In this document: in pieces, positions 53,228-61,757 of the stretch | Position numbering within the stretch: position 1 is the first letter of the stretch | How the letters are laid out: every line of letters begins with the position of its first letter | The notes under the pieces: model-generated | Seen by the model: the letters and a program-made list of their open reading frames with translations, nothing else | The model's database searches: none | Told to the model about the DNA's origin: nothing | Made by a program: the position numbers and the translations under genes | Assembly (NCBI RefSeq): GCF_013520985.1 | Contig: NZ_JACDTY010000003.1 | Coordinates: forward strand, 62,001-126,000 | Reading direction: 5' to 3' | Length of the DNA: 64,000 nt | Source of the DNA: Mesorhizobium neociceri | GTDB lineage: Bacteria; Pseudomonadota; Alphaproteobacteria; Rhizobiales; Rhizobiaceae

Positions 53228-53836
53228 ATGCCGGAAAGAGGCCGTCCCCGCACCTTCGATCGAACCGCCGCCTTGCGGCAGGCGATGGAGCTGTTCTGGG
53301 CCAAAGGCTATGAGGGCACCTCGATCGCCGATCTAACCGCGGCGATGGCTATCAGCTCGCCCAGCCTCTATGCCGCCTTCGGGAGCAAGGAGGCGCTGTT
53401 CCTCGAGGCGACCGATTATTACACCCGCAACGAAGGCACCGAGATCTGGACCGCGCTGGACGAGGCGCCGACCGCATGCCAGGCGATCGAGAACTTCCTG
53501 CGCCAGACGGCAAAAGCCTATTCGCAGAGCGACCGCCCGCAGGGCTGTCTCATCGCGCTTGGCGCGTTGCACAAGGATTCAAGCAGCGGCGCGATCTGCG
53601 ATGATTTGCGCCGCCGCCGCGCCGAAAACCACACAGCCTTGCTGAGACGGCTGGAACGCGGTGTGGCGGAAGGCGAATTACCGACTAGCTTCGACAGTGA
53701 CGCGGCAGCGACCTTCTATGCGACGGTCCAGCACGGCATGTCGATCCAGGCCCGCGACGGCGCCTCGCGCGCAGCACTTCTGGCGACCGTCGCCGGGGCA
53801 ATGGCGGCGTGGCAGGGGCTTTCCGGAACGGCGTGA
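53228..53836 (+). CDS. TetR-family repressor
   Basis: The 202-residue product has an N-terminal helix-turn-helix (about 10-55): FDRTAALRQAMELFWAKGYE, TSIADLTAAMAISSPSLYAA, FGSKEALF. The C-terminal ligand domain (GCLIALGALHKDSSSGAICD; FYATVQHGMSIQARDGAS) resembles the AcrR-type group that controls neighbouring reductases. The ATG at MPERGRPRTFD is preferred; an earlier in-frame ATG lies inside operator 2. Divergent from the SDR gene, which it probably represses along with itself. Confidence 0.9.
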   Translation: MPERGRPRTFDRTAALRQAMELFWAKGYEGTSIADLTAAMAISSPSLYAAFGSKEALFLEATDYYTRNEGTEIWTALDEAPTACQAIENFLRQTAKAYSQSDRPQGCLIALGALHKDSSSGAICDDLRRRRAENHTALLRRLERGVAEGELPTSFDSDAAATFYATVQHGMSIQARDGASRAALLATVAGAMAAWQGLSGTA

Positions 53837-53902
53837 CAAAGTGCTGATGTTGTGCTGGAAATCGGGTCGGCGGCGAAACCGCGCGGCCGGGAGGGATTGT
53901 TC

Positions 53903-54301
53903 GTGAAAAAAGGGTATCGCGAGTTGCTCGACGAGGCCAATGCCGAGATCGAGGTGGTCTCGCCGGAGGAAGCGGCCGGGCTGCTCGACGACGAGGGTAC
54001 AATCTTCGTCGATCTGCGCGACCCTCGCGAAGTGGAACGGGACGGCCAGATCCCCGGCGCCAAACATGTCACCCGCGGCATGCTGGAATTCTGGATCGAT
54101 CCGGAAAGCCCCTACCACAAGCCGTTCTTCGCCTCGGGCAAGAGCTTTGTCTTCTTCTGCGCCGGCGGCTGGCGCTCGGCGCTGGCCACCAAGACAGCGC
54201 AGGATATGCGGCTGTCGCCGGTCAAGCACATACTCGGCGGCTACACCGCCTGGAAAGCGGCCGGATTGCCGGTCGAGCCGGGCGGCAGGAAGAAGGCCTA
54301 G
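53903..54301 (+). CDS. Rhodanese-like sulfurtransferase
   Basis: The 132-residue product has one rhodanese domain: EVVSPEEAAGLLDDEGTIFV, DLRDPREVERDGQIPGAKHV, and the active loop FFCAGGWRSALA with the catalytic Cys (about residue 85), then GGYTAWKAAGLPV. It would carry a persulfide sulfur, probably in the cytoplasm. Start GTG (VKKGYRELLDEA) with GGGAGG nine bases upstream; frame open earlier without conserved text. Confidence 0.85.
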   Translation: MKKGYRELLDEANAEIEVVSPEEAAGLLDDEGTIFVDLRDPREVERDGQIPGAKHVTRGMLEFWIDPESPYHKPFFASGKSFVFFCAGGWRSALATKTAQDMRLSPVKHILGGYTAWKAAGLPVEPGGRKKA

Positions 54302-54322
54302 CTCACTTCGCCAGTATCGCGA

Positions 54323-55231
54323 TCAATGCAGGATCGGTTCGCGCTCACTTCCGACAAAAGTCACGGCTCGTTCGATGACGCCCTTGTCGGCGAGAATGCG
54401 GCGATGGCCGAGCCCATCGGCCCAGTGCAGCCGCACGTGGCTGCCTGCGCCGGCGTAGCGTGTGGCATGGTCGGCCGAGACTTCGCGGTCGTCGGACGCA
54501 TGGATGACCAGCGTCGGCACCGACGCCTCGGCCAGCTGACGGTCGCCGGTGAATTCGTTGAGCGGCCGGCCCGACAGTCGCTTCACCTGATCAGCCATTG
54601 AGACCTGCGAACGCGGGCCGACATTGAGCATGCGACTGAAGTCGGCGAAGATTGCCGGCAAGGAGCTCGGCGCGGCGACCAGCACCAGCCGCTCGGCCGC
54701 CACCGGCTGGATACCCTTGATGGACCCGGCAATGGCGTTGGCGGCAACAGCGCCGCCGAAGGAATGGCCGACGATCGCCTTGAACGGCCCGAACCAGTCG
54801 CTGGCCACGCTGGCAGCCTCGACCGCATTGACCATGTTGAGATGACGGCCCAGCGACTGGCCGTGGCCCGGCAGGTCGAGCGAGGCGACCCTGTAGCCGG
54901 CATTGCGAAAGCCTTCGATCAGCGCGCGCATATATTCGGTGCGCGAGCGCCAGCCGTGGATGACCAGCACCGTGCCGGCGGATGCCCTGCCCGGCTCAGG
55001 CCGGAATTCGTGCACCATGACGCAGCCGGCCTTGGTCTTCAGCCGGTGGTGGCGCGCCTCGGCCATGAAGCCGGCGGCACGGTCGACCGCGCGCTTCTCG
55101 CCGTCGCTGAGCGCCTTGACGCTGGGGGTGCGGCAGAACAGTTCGAACGCGGCGCGACCGCTCAGGCGTGGCGCTACATGCTCGGCGGCGCCGAACACGC
55201 CCCGGATGACCTTCAGTCCAAATGATGCCAT
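54323..55231 (-). CDS. Alpha/beta hydrolase
   Basis: The 302-residue product has the fold's landmarks: oxyanion strand VLVIHGWRSRTEYM (about 88-101), DLPGHGQSLGRH, nucleophile elbow IVGHSFGGAVAANAIA (about 155-170; Ser), acid in VIHASDDREVS and His in DGLGHRRIL. Substrate unknown. The ATG at 55231 is chosen; an earlier ATG at 55267 lies inside the MarR-type operator. Divergent from a MarR gene with two operator copies between, so it is probably controlled by it. Confidence 0.88.
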   Translation of the reverse strand: MASFGLKVIRGVFGAAEHVAPRLSGRAAFELFCRTPSVKALSDGEKRAVDRAAGFMAEARHHRLKTKAGCVMVHEFRPEPGRASAGTVLVIHGWRSRTEYMRALIEGFRNAGYRVASLDLPGHGQSLGRHLNMVNAVEAASVASDWFGPFKAIVGHSFGGAVAANAIAGSIKGIQPVAAERLVLVAAPSSLPAIFADFSRMLNVGPRSQVSMADQVKRLSGRPLNEFTGDRQLAEASVPTLVIHASDDREVSADHATRYAGAGSHVRLHWADGLGHRRILADKGVIERAVTFVGSEREPILH

Positions 55232-55251
55232 AGTGGCGATCCATCCATTCC

Positions 55252-55287
55252 GTTCAAGCATGAACATAATAGTTCAAACATGAACAT
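55252..55287. promoter_or_regulatory. Tandem MarR-type operators
   Basis: Two 16-base copies, GTTCAAGCATGAACAT (55252-55267) and GTTCAAACATGAACAT (55272-55287), 20 bases apart. Each is a GTTCA-N4-TGAAC inverted repeat. The second contains the MarR start codon. Confidence 0.75.
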
Positions 55288-55732
55288 TAAACAAGAGCTG
55301 CCCTGGGACAACCCACGCTTTCGCAACTGGGTCGCGGTGGCGCGCGCCTGCCATGTGCTGGAGCGCGCGCTGGCGGTGAAGCTGGCGCCGCTGGACCTCA
55401 AGCCGGCGCAGCTCGACGTGCTGATGAACCTCTATCGCCATCCCGGCATGTCGCAGCACGATCTCGCCCGCAAACTGCTGGTCGGCCGCTCCAACATCAC
55501 CATGCTGTTGCCACAGCTCGAGAGCCGTGGCCTGCTCCGCCGCGAAGGCGACGAGAAGGACAAGCGCGTGCTGCGGCTGACGCTTACCGAGGCCGGCACG
55601 GACCTTTTGATGAAGGCGCTGAAGGTGCATATGGCGCTGATCGAAAAGGCGATGAGCCAGTCGACGCCGGAACAATGCGACATGATCGGCGATCAGATGC
55701 GCAAGATCTACGATGTACTGAAAGACACCTGA
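55280..55732 (+). CDS. MarR-family regulator
   Basis: The 150-residue product has a winged helix-turn-helix (about 45-100): LDVLMNLYRHPGMSQHDLAR, KLLVGRSNITMLLPQLESRG and the wing REGDEKDKRVLRLTLTEAG. It begins MNIKQELPWDNPRF with no ribosome-binding site and the ATG sits inside the second operator copy, which suggests leaderless translation and direct autorepression. Divergent from the hydrolase gene. Confidence 0.9.
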   Translation: MNIKQELPWDNPRFRNWVAVARACHVLERALAVKLAPLDLKPAQLDVLMNLYRHPGMSQHDLARKLLVGRSNITMLLPQLESRGLLRREGDEKDKRVLRLTLTEAGTDLLMKALKVHMALIEKAMSQSTPEQCDMIGDQMRKIYDVLKDT

Positions 55733-55741
55733 GCAGCCAGG

Positions 55742-55764
55742 GCATGATCCCTGGGAGATCATGC
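55742..55764. repeat. Rhizobial palindromic repeat, GCATGATC family (short copy)
   Basis: GCATGATC (55742-55749) and GATCATGC (55757-55764) with a seven-base loop, the terminal arms of the longer element at 20065-20133 with its middle missing. Confidence 0.75.
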
Positions 55765-55794
55765 TCTTGCGTTTCGTCCGAGGGGCCGATCGAT

Positions 55795-56964
55795 ATGCGT
55801 TTCACTCTGCGCAGTTTTTCCATGCTTGCCGCTGGCATCGTTGCGGCCCTGTGCAGCCCTGCGGCCGCACAAGATTATGCTGGATATCGCGTCCTCGACA
55901 CCAAGGTGATCGAGGATATGTGGACCAGTGCGGGCCAGAAGGCGGCGTTGCTGTCACCCGACGGCAGCCGGGTGCTGCATCTCAACGGCCGCGAGTTCTG
56001 CCTGCTGGCTCCGGCTCAGATCGGACCCTGGGCAAAGATCGCCTGCGCGCCATCCACGTCCGACAATCGCACGGGCGAAGCCGCCGATATGTTCTGGTCG
56101 CCATCGGGCAGCCAGTTGCTGATGCCGACGTATGCCGATGCATTGCAAGCTTTCCGCGACACCGACATCCGGCTTTTCGATCCGGTCACATTTAGCGTCA
56201 GGAACCTGACTGACGACGGATTCGACGACAGCCTTAGGGACGGCAAAGGGCCTGCGAACCTGGACCTTCTTGCTCATTGGATCGACAGCGACACGATCGT
56301 CTTCATCCGCTACGCAATCCCCAAAGGTGGCATCGAGCAAGGCGCTGCGACGAGCCTGATGACGATCAAAGCCGACGGTGGCGATCCTCACCTTGCGTTC
56401 GAAATTGCCGCCAAAGGCAATTTTCAGGTTTGGGCAATGACGGTTTCTGCGGATGGCAAGCAGGTCGCCTATAGCGTGGCGGACGACAAGGACGATGCCG
56501 GTAAAGCCGGCACCTATCTCTTGACCCTCGGTGAAGCGACGCCAAAGCGCATAGCGGCGATGAGTGACGTGGGCAACCCGGCTGGCCTGGCTTTTTCAGC
56601 CGACGGGAAATTCCTGCTGCTGCTCGGGCGAAGTGCCAGCGGCGTCGATGCAAAGACAATCGATCTTGCCAGTGGCGAGATCGTGCCGGTCGATCGTGTC
56701 CAGAACGTCGTCGGGGTGGCATGGTCGCCGAGCGGGTCGGCGCTGGCCTATATCACCTACGACAGAACCAACGCCGATATGCCCGGCGGCCTGTTTCTTG
56801 CCGAGGCGCCTGGCAAGCCGGCCCGGTTGCTTGTCGGCGGAGGATTTTTCCCGACGGTCTGTTGCGGCCAGCAGCCGTTCATCTGGGCTTCGAACGACAC
56901 CATGGTCATCGCGCAATTGGGCGACAAACTGGGGACGGTGCTGTTCGTCAGATTGGGGCAATAG
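55795..56964 (+). CDS. Secreted WD40-like beta-propeller protein
   Basis: The 389-residue product has a signal peptide (cleavage near AAAQD) and repeated TolB/PD40-like blades: LLSPDGSRVLHLN, MFWSPSGSQLLMP, VSADGKQVAYSVADD, AFSADGKFLLLLG, AWSPSGSALAYIT. A beta-propeller in the periplasm is expected; partner unknown. GAGGGG stands ten bases before the ATG. The frame is open to 55675, but that section contains a palindromic repeat. Confidence 0.8.
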   Translation: MRFTLRSFSMLAAGIVAALCSPAAAQDYAGYRVLDTKVIEDMWTSAGQKAALLSPDGSRVLHLNGREFCLLAPAQIGPWAKIACAPSTSDNRTGEAADMFWSPSGSQLLMPTYADALQAFRDTDIRLFDPVTFSVRNLTDDGFDDSLRDGKGPANLDLLAHWIDSDTIVFIRYAIPKGGIEQGAATSLMTIKADGGDPHLAFEIAAKGNFQVWAMTVSADGKQVAYSVADDKDDAGKAGTYLLTLGEATPKRIAAMSDVGNPAGLAFSADGKFLLLLGRSASGVDAKTIDLASGEIVPVDRVQNVVGVAWSPSGSALAYITYDRTNADMPGGLFLAEAPGKPARLLVGGGFFPTVCCGQQPFIWASNDTMVIAQLGDKLGTVLFVRLGQ

Positions 56965-56990
56965 CGCCGCGGCAAAGCCTGGCGTCTGGC

Positions 56991-57602
56991 TCACCACATC
57001 GTCTTCTTCGCGCGCTCCGGCCATTCCTTGTCGTAGATTTCGGCGTCGATGTTCTTGCGGCTGGTGACTTCCAGGATCTTTCCCGGCGTCGGCAGCGATT
57101 TCGGGTCGACGTGTTTTGCCGGGTTCCACAGTTCCGAGCGGACGATGGCGCGGGCGCACTGGAAATAGACCGAATCGACATCGACCACGGTGACCGAGCG
57201 CGCCGGCTTGCCTTCGACGGTGAAGGAGGCGCAAAGTGCTGTATCGGTGGTGATGCGGGCGCAGCCGTTGACGCGCAGCGTCGTGCCCGAGCCCGGCACC
57301 AGGAACAGCAGCCCGACGCGCGGATCGCGGATGATGTTTTTGAGCGAATCGGCGCGGTTGTTGCCGCGCCTGTCCGGCATCATCAGCGTCTTCGGATCAT
57401 GGATGCGCACAAAGCCGGCGAGATCGCCACGCGGCGAGCAGTCGAGCCCTTCCGGTCCGCTGGTTGCCAAAGCGACAAAGGGCGAGGCCTCGATGAAGGC
57501 GGCATATTCGGGGATGACATGGTCGAGTTCCTTGACCGTCGACGCCTCGCCCGGCAGGCCGTACAGCGCTTCCAACTGTTCAACCGATGTGATGTCAGAC
57601 AT
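56991..57602 (-). CDS. Pyridoxamine 5'-phosphate oxidase-like FMN-binding protein
   Basis: The 203-residue product has the split-barrel FMN fold: FVALATSGPEGLDCSPRGDL (about 42-61), LMMPDRRGNNRADSLKNIIR (about 73-92), VGLLFLVPGSGTTLRVNG, and the C-terminal VYFQCARAIVRSELWNP. This is the PPOX subgroup of the MSMEG_1061 type. Such proteins reduce diverse substrates with flavin; specificity is unknown. Same strand as the following DUF971 gene but with its own start at MSDITSVEQL. Confidence 0.88.
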   Translation of the reverse strand: MSDITSVEQLEALYGLPGEASTVKELDHVIPEYAAFIEASPFVALATSGPEGLDCSPRGDLAGFVRIHDPKTLMMPDRRGNNRADSLKNIIRDPRVGLLFLVPGSGTTLRVNGCARITTDTALCASFTVEGKPARSVTVVDVDSVYFQCARAIVRSELWNPAKHVDPKSLPTPGKILEVTSRKNIDAEIYDKEWPERAKKTMW

Positions 57603-57668
57603 TTTTCCCGTCTCCAAACCTTTGCCGGCGCTACTCCCAATCAATGACGTTTTGACGATATCGGCGAG

Positions 57669-58028
57669 CTAACGGTCGCGGCTCAGCCCCTTCTCCTGGA
57701 GTTCCGCGAGATAGGCATTCCACCGCTCGTCCTTTTCGTGGCCGAGCGTGTGCAGATAGTTCCAGGTGAAGATGCCGGTGTCGTGGAAATCGTCGAAGGT
57801 GATGCGCACGGCATAATTGCCGACCGGCTCGATCTTGAGGATGGCGACGTTGCGCTTGCCGGGCACCGTCACCCGCTGGTCCGGCGAATGGCCCTGCACT
57901 TCGGCCGAGGGCGACGCGACGCGCAGCAGTTCGGCCGGCAGTTCGAACGGGCTATGATCGGGAAAGGTAACGGACAGCAGTTTTCTGTCCTTCGAGACCC
58001 TGAGTTCCTTCGGCGCCGTCATTGTCAT
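57669..58028 (-). CDS. DUF971 domain protein
   Basis: The 119-residue product shows the DUF971 (gamma-butyrobetaine hydroxylase N-terminal-like) pattern: PKELRVSKDRKLLSVTFPDH, FELPAELLRVASPSAEVQGH, VAILKIEPVGNYAVRITFDD and HDTGIFTWNYLHTLG. The domain is a small zinc- or cluster-associated fold that in some bacteria helps iron-sulfur protein assembly. Start MTMTAPKEL with AGGA upstream; the frame stays open earlier without conserved text. Confidence 0.88.
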   Translation of the reverse strand: MTMTAPKELRVSKDRKLLSVTFPDHSPFELPAELLRVASPSAEVQGHSPDQRVTVPGKRNVAILKIEPVGNYAVRITFDDFHDTGIFTWNYLHTLGHEKDERWNAYLAELQEKGLSRDR

Positions 58029-58222
58029 TGATCCTGCTTCAATCCGCCCTTCCCTACGCTGCTTCGCGCAGCCGGAAAAGGCCATTTGAACCCTGCCGAC
58101 ATCGGATGTCGGCCAGGGAATGTTACCAAAGATCAAGAGCGGCTATCTTGAATGGCGGGTTGGATCGTATCACATAGCTGTATATAACGGCGCCACTCGC
58201 AGCCATTGGAAACGCTTGACGC

Positions 58223-59218
58223 ATGGACATGATCGATCCTTTCGGTCGCACGATCAGCTACTTGCGCGTGTCGGTCACCGACCGCTGCGATTTCCGCTGC
58301 ACCTATTGCATGGCCGAGGACATGGCGTTCCTGCCCAAGAAGGACCTGCTGTCGCTCGAGGAACTCGACCGGCTCTGCACCGTCTTCATCGAAAAGGGCG
58401 TGCGCAAATTGCGCCTCACCGGCGGCGAGCCGCTGGTGCGCAAGAACATCATGCATCTGGTGCGCCAGCTGTCGCGGCATCTGAAAAGCGGCGCTCTGGA
58501 AGAGCTGACGCTCACCACCAACGGCTCGCAGCTGTCGCGCTTTGCCGCCGAGCTCGCCGATTGCGGTGTTGAGCGCATCAATGTTTCGCTGGATACGCTG
58601 GATGCCGACAAGTTCCACGCCATCACCCGCTGGGGTCATCTCGGCAAGGTCATGGCTGGCATCGACGCCGCTCAGGCGGCGGGGTTGAAGATCAAGCTCA
58701 ACGCCGTTGCGTTGAAGGATTTCAACGACGCCGAACTGCCCGAAATGATGCGCTGGGCGCATGGCCGCGGCATGGACCTCACCGTCATCGAAACCATGCC
58801 GATGGGCGAGATCGACACCGACCGCACCGACCAGTATCTGCCGCTGTCCTTGCTGCGCGCCTCATTGGAGCGTCAGTTCACGCTGAGCGACATCCCCTAC
58901 AAGACCGGCGGCCCGGCCCGCTATGTCCATGTCGCCGAGACCGGCGGCCGGCTCGGCTTCATAACGCCGATGACGCATAATTTCTGCGAAAGCTGCAACC
59001 GCGTGCGGCTGACCTGCACCGGTACGCTCTATATGTGCCTGGGCCAGGAAGATGCCGCCGACCTGCGCGCGCCGCTGCGTGCCTCCGAAGGCAACGAACT
59101 GGTCGCTGATGCCATCGACGAAGCGATCGGCCGCAAGCCGAAGGGGCATGATTTCATCATCGACCGCCGCACCAGCCGCCCCTCGGTGTCGAGACATATG
59201 AGCGTCACCGGCGGCTGA
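58223..59218 (+). CDS. moaA: GTP 3',8-cyclase MoaA
   Basis: The 331-residue product matches E. coli MoaA (329). It has the radical SAM cluster CDFRCTYC (about 24-31), [11 protein letters not shown] (about 71-81), the second cluster [18 protein letters not shown] (about 257-274), and ends HMSVTGG with the conserved double glycine. It starts molybdenum cofactor synthesis by converting GTP to 3',8-cyclo-GTP. mobA and mobB lie about 3 kb downstream on the same strand, so cofactor genes are loosely clustered here. Confidence 0.95.
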   Translation: MDMIDPFGRTISYLRVSVTDRCDFRCTYCMAEDMAFLPKKDLLSLEELDRLCTVFIEKGVRKLRLTGGEPLVRKNIMHLVRQLSRHLKSGALEELTLTTNGSQLSRFAAELADCGVERINVSLDTLDADKFHAITRWGHLGKVMAGIDAAQAAGLKIKLNAVALKDFNDAELPEMMRWAHGRGMDLTVIETMPMGEIDTDRTDQYLPLSLLRASLERQFTLSDIPYKTGGPARYVHVAETGGRLGFITPMTHNFCESCNRVRLTCTGTLYMCLGQEDAADLRAPLRASEGNELVADAIDEAIGRKPKGHDFIIDRRTSRPSVSRHMSVTGG

Positions 59219-59257
59219 TTTTTTCCGCGATTCGGTGCAAGGATGCCCCGGTTGGTT

Positions 59258-59630
59258 GGGTAGTGTCTCAGTTTGCGCGGAAGCCGGGCAAGTGTGGTTC
59301 TTACAAAAGCCAGTGGCAGAATGAACCAAGATAGGGTCGTAGCAGTCGGCACATGGTATTATGATGGCCTGATACCTCACCGTGTCGAAATCCACTCCTT
59401 CCCGGCTCGTTTTTCAGCTTCGCGCTTCGCCGAAGATGGCGAGAACACCGGCGAGTATGACGAGAGCCTGCCTGTTCCCGAGACTTTAGATGGCTACCTT
59501 TATGCCTGCAGCCCGTTCTTTTCCGGGGAGCATCTTTCAATAGAAGCCGTTAAGGCTTGGGTAGCAGCTCAGCCATGGGCTCCCGTCGCATGGGATGAGC
59601 CTGAAGCAATTTCAAACTGAGACACTACCC
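59258..59630. mobile_element. Inverted-repeat-bounded cassette, probable non-autonomous element
   Basis: GGGTAGTGTCTCAGTTTG (59258-59275) and its exact complement CAAACTGAGACACTACCC (59613-59630) bound a 373-bp unit holding one short gene. CCCCGGTTG occurs on both sides (59246-59254 and 59630-59638), compatible with a target duplication that has drifted. No transposase is encoded. I cannot name the parent element. Confidence 0.6.
59321..59620 (+). CDS. Hypothetical protein carried in the cassette
   Basis: The 99-residue product (MNQDRVVAVGTWYYDGLIPH) is acidic and aromatic-rich with no signal or membrane segment; text such as VPETLDGYLYACSPFFSGEH looks like true protein. Its stop codon lies in the right-hand inverted repeat, so gene and repeat evolved together. 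The base composition is lower in GC than moaA next door. Family unknown. Confidence 0.6.
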   Translation: MNQDRVVAVGTWYYDGLIPHRVEIHSFPARFSASRFAEDGENTGEYDESLPVPETLDGYLYACSPFFSGEHLSIEAVKAWVAAQPWAPVAWDEPEAISN

Positions 59631-59655
59631 CCCGGTTGTTGGCTGGAGACATCGA

Positions 59656-60129
59656 ATGAGGCGCCTTTTTCCTAGTTTGGCGGCCGTTGCGCTGATCGCG
59701 GCAGGCAGCGCTGTCGCCGCGCCTTTCACCTACACCAATGTGCGCTTCGGCACTGTCTGCACCTTTCCCGACGAGATATTCACCGACCGCCAGCCAGAGC
59801 CGGACAATGGCGATGGTCAGCAATGGCTCAGCGCCGACGGCGCCAGCCTGATCTGCTCCGGCATCCTCAATGTCAGCGACGACACCCCGAAGAGTTTTGT
59901 CGCCGAGGAGAAGGCCAGCAAGGAGGCGGGCTACGAGATCAGCTACGGCAAAATCGGCAAGAATTGGGCGGTGCTGTCGGGGTTGAAGGATGGCAAGATA
60001 TTTTACGAGCGGCGCCTGTTCGGCAAGGACGGCGTCATCCGCACCGTCTGGATCGACTATCCGCCGGCCGTGAAAGCGAAATACGATCCGCTTGTCGGCG
60101 CCATTGCCGGCAGCCTCAAAGCACGTTGA
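59656..60129 (+). CDS. Hypothetical secreted protein
   Basis: The 157-residue product has a signal peptide (cleavage near AVAAP), then FTYTNVRFGTVCTFPDEIFT, a second cysteine in ADGASLICSGIL, a tyrosine/lysine-rich middle (EAGYEISYGKIGKNWAVLSG) and ends DPLVGAIAGSLKAR. Small periplasmic proteins of this build are common in rhizobia; no function known. Confidence 0.75.
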   Translation: MRRLFPSLAAVALIAAGSAVAAPFTYTNVRFGTVCTFPDEIFTDRQPEPDNGDGQQWLSADGASLICSGILNVSDDTPKSFVAEEKASKEAGYEISYGKIGKNWAVLSGLKDGKIFYERRLFGKDGVIRTVWIDYPPAVKAKYDPLVGAIAGSLKAR

Positions 60130-60251
60130 GCATTTTCGGACACATCCCAGAAAAAGTCTTATGCGCAAACGGCTGGCGGATTTACCGCAAGCGCGTTCGG
60201 GCCTAGATTCCTAGACATAGCGGCTCGTCGCTCGATTTGGGGGAATACGAC

Positions 60252-60608
60252 ATGCGCACATTCTTACTTTCTCTTGCAATGCTTGGCCTTGCCGCCGCGC
60301 CGGCGGCCGCACAGTCAATCGGCGGTACCTATACCGTCGCCGGAACCAATTTCGACGGCTCGAAATATGGCGGCGAGGCCACCATCACGCTGACCAGCGA
60401 GACCACCTGCACCATCCACTGGGAGACGGGCGGGTCGTCTTCGGACGGCATCTGCATGCGCAACGACAATGCCTTCTCCGCCGGCTATGTCATGGGCAAG
60501 GAAATCGGCCTCGTCGTCTACAAGGTAGAGGACGACGGCTCGCTGCACGGCCTGTGGACGATCGCCGGCAAGAACGGCAGCGGCACCGAGGTGCTGACGC
60601 CGAAATGA
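60252..60608 (+). CDS. Small secreted beta-rich protein
   Basis: The 118-residue product has a signal peptide (cleavage near AAAQS) and a single beta-rich domain: IGGTYTVAGTNFDGSKYGGE, CTIHWETGGSSSDGICMRND, VVYKVEDDGSLHGLWTIAG. Homologues in rhizobia are often labelled fibronectin-binding without proof. Two cysteines could pair. A hairpin with a T-rich tail follows. Confidence 0.75.
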   Translation: MRTFLLSLAMLGLAAAPAAAQSIGGTYTVAGTNFDGSKYGGEATITLTSETTCTIHWETGGSSSDGICMRNDNAFSAGYVMGKEIGLVVYKVEDDGSLHGLWTIAGKNGSGTEVLTPK

Positions 60609-60645
60609 GGCTGCCGATCATCTGACCGGCTCTCGGGGATTTGCG

Positions 60646-60675
60646 GGCCACGGGTGAAAATCCGTGGCCTATTTC
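60646..60675 (+). terminator. Terminator-like hairpin
   Basis: GGCCACGG (60646-60653) pairs with CCGTGGCC (60662-60669) and is followed by TATTTC, 37 bases after the secreted-protein gene. Confidence 0.6.
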
Positions 60676-60713
60676 TTTGACGTTGCTGTCTTGCCGCCGG
60701 CTGCTACAGGCTT

Positions 60714-60750
60714 GAGCGGTTCACCGTTTCACCGAAACGTCGAACCGCTC
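60714..60750. repeat. Nested palindromic repeat, GAGCGGTTC family
   Basis: GAGCGGTTC (60714-60722) pairs with GAACCGCTC (60742-60750); inside, CGTTTC (60725-60730) pairs with GAAACG (60734-60739). A typical rhizobial intergenic palindrome, directly followed by a second family at 60753. Confidence 0.85.
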
Positions 60751-60752
60751 TA

Positions 60753-60814
60753 TTCTTTGTTTTCACGCAATTCCGGACGGAAAACCGTTTCACACTTTTC
60801 CTGGAATTGCTCTT
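60753..60814. repeat. Rhizobial palindromic repeat, GCAAYTCCGG family (copy 2)
   Basis: GCAATTCC (60767-60774) and GGAATTGC (60803-60810) around CGGAAAACCGTTTCACACTT. Same family as 36201-36260, with both arms altered in step. Confidence 0.9.
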
Positions 60815-60832
60815 GCAAAACCGGTAACGCCC

Positions 60833-61753
60833 TTGCCTCTTTCCCCAAATCTTCGCGGTGCGCTGTTCATGATGGTGGCCATGATCGGCTTCACCCTCAA
60901 CGACGCCATCACCAAGTTCTCGTCGGAATCGATGAACATGGCGCAGGTCATGCTGGTGCGCGGCGCCTTTGCGTCGGTGCTCGTCGGCCTGCTCGCCTGG
61001 CAACAAGGCGCGCTCGCGCGACCGGGCTCGATGCTGCAGCCGCTGGTGGCGTTGCGTGTGGTCGGCGAGGCCGGCGCCACCGTGGCGTTCCTCGTTGCGC
61101 TGGCGCATCTGCCGATCGCCAATGTGTCGGCGGTGCTGCAGGCGCTTCCGCTGGCGGTGACGATGGGGGCGGCACTTGTGTTTGGCGAAGGCGTCGGCTG
61201 GCGGCGCTGGCTGGCGATCGCCGTCGGTTTCGGCGGCGTGCTGATCATCGTACGGCCAGGCTTTGAAGGGTTCAGCGTCTATTCGCTATACGCACTTGTC
61301 AGCGTCGCCTGCTGTGCGGTGCGCGACCTCGCCACCAAGCGCATCCCGCAGGCTATCCCGACCTTGCTGGTGTCGACGGCGACCGCAATCGCCATGACCA
61401 TTGTCGGCGCCGTGCTGCTGTCGCCTATGGGCGGCTGGACGCCGATGTCGGGCAAAGGCACGGCGCTGCTGGCCCTGGCAGCGGTGCTGGTGCTGATCGG
61501 CTATCAGTTCATCATCATGGCAATGCGGGCCGGTGACATCTCCTTCATCGCACCATTCCGATACACCGCCCTGTTTTGGTCGATGCTGCTTGGCCTCACC
61601 ATCTTCGGCGATGTCCCGGACCTGCCGATGATCCTCGGCTCCGCCGTCATCATCGGTTCCGGTCTTTATACGCTCTATCGCGAGCGGGTCGTCGGCCGGC
61701 AGAAGCCCGCCGCTGAAAGCGCTGGACCCAACATGGCGCCGGACGGCATATAG
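60833..61753 (+). CDS. DMT-family (EamA) transporter
   Basis: The 306-residue product has ten hydrophobic helices in two EamA halves: GALFMMVAMIGFTLNDAITK and LPIANVSAVLQALPLAVTMG in the first, YALVSVACCAVRDLATKRIP and SFIAPFRYTALFWSMLLGLT in the second. These carriers export amino acids, nucleobases or other metabolites; substrate unknown. Start TTG (60833). mobA begins four bases after the stop, so transcriptional read-through into mobAB is likely. Confidence 0.88.
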   Translation: MPLSPNLRGALFMMVAMIGFTLNDAITKFSSESMNMAQVMLVRGAFASVLVGLLAWQQGALARPGSMLQPLVALRVVGEAGATVAFLVALAHLPIANVSAVLQALPLAVTMGAALVFGEGVGWRRWLAIAVGFGGVLIIVRPGFEGFSVYSLYALVSVACCAVRDLATKRIPQAIPTLLVSTATAIAMTIVGAVLLSPMGGWTPMSGKGTALLALAAVLVLIGYQFIIMAMRAGDISFIAPFRYTALFWSMLLGLTIFGDVPDLPMILGSAVIIGSGLYTLYRERVVGRQKPAAESAGPNMAPDGI

Positions 61754-61757
61754 GGCC

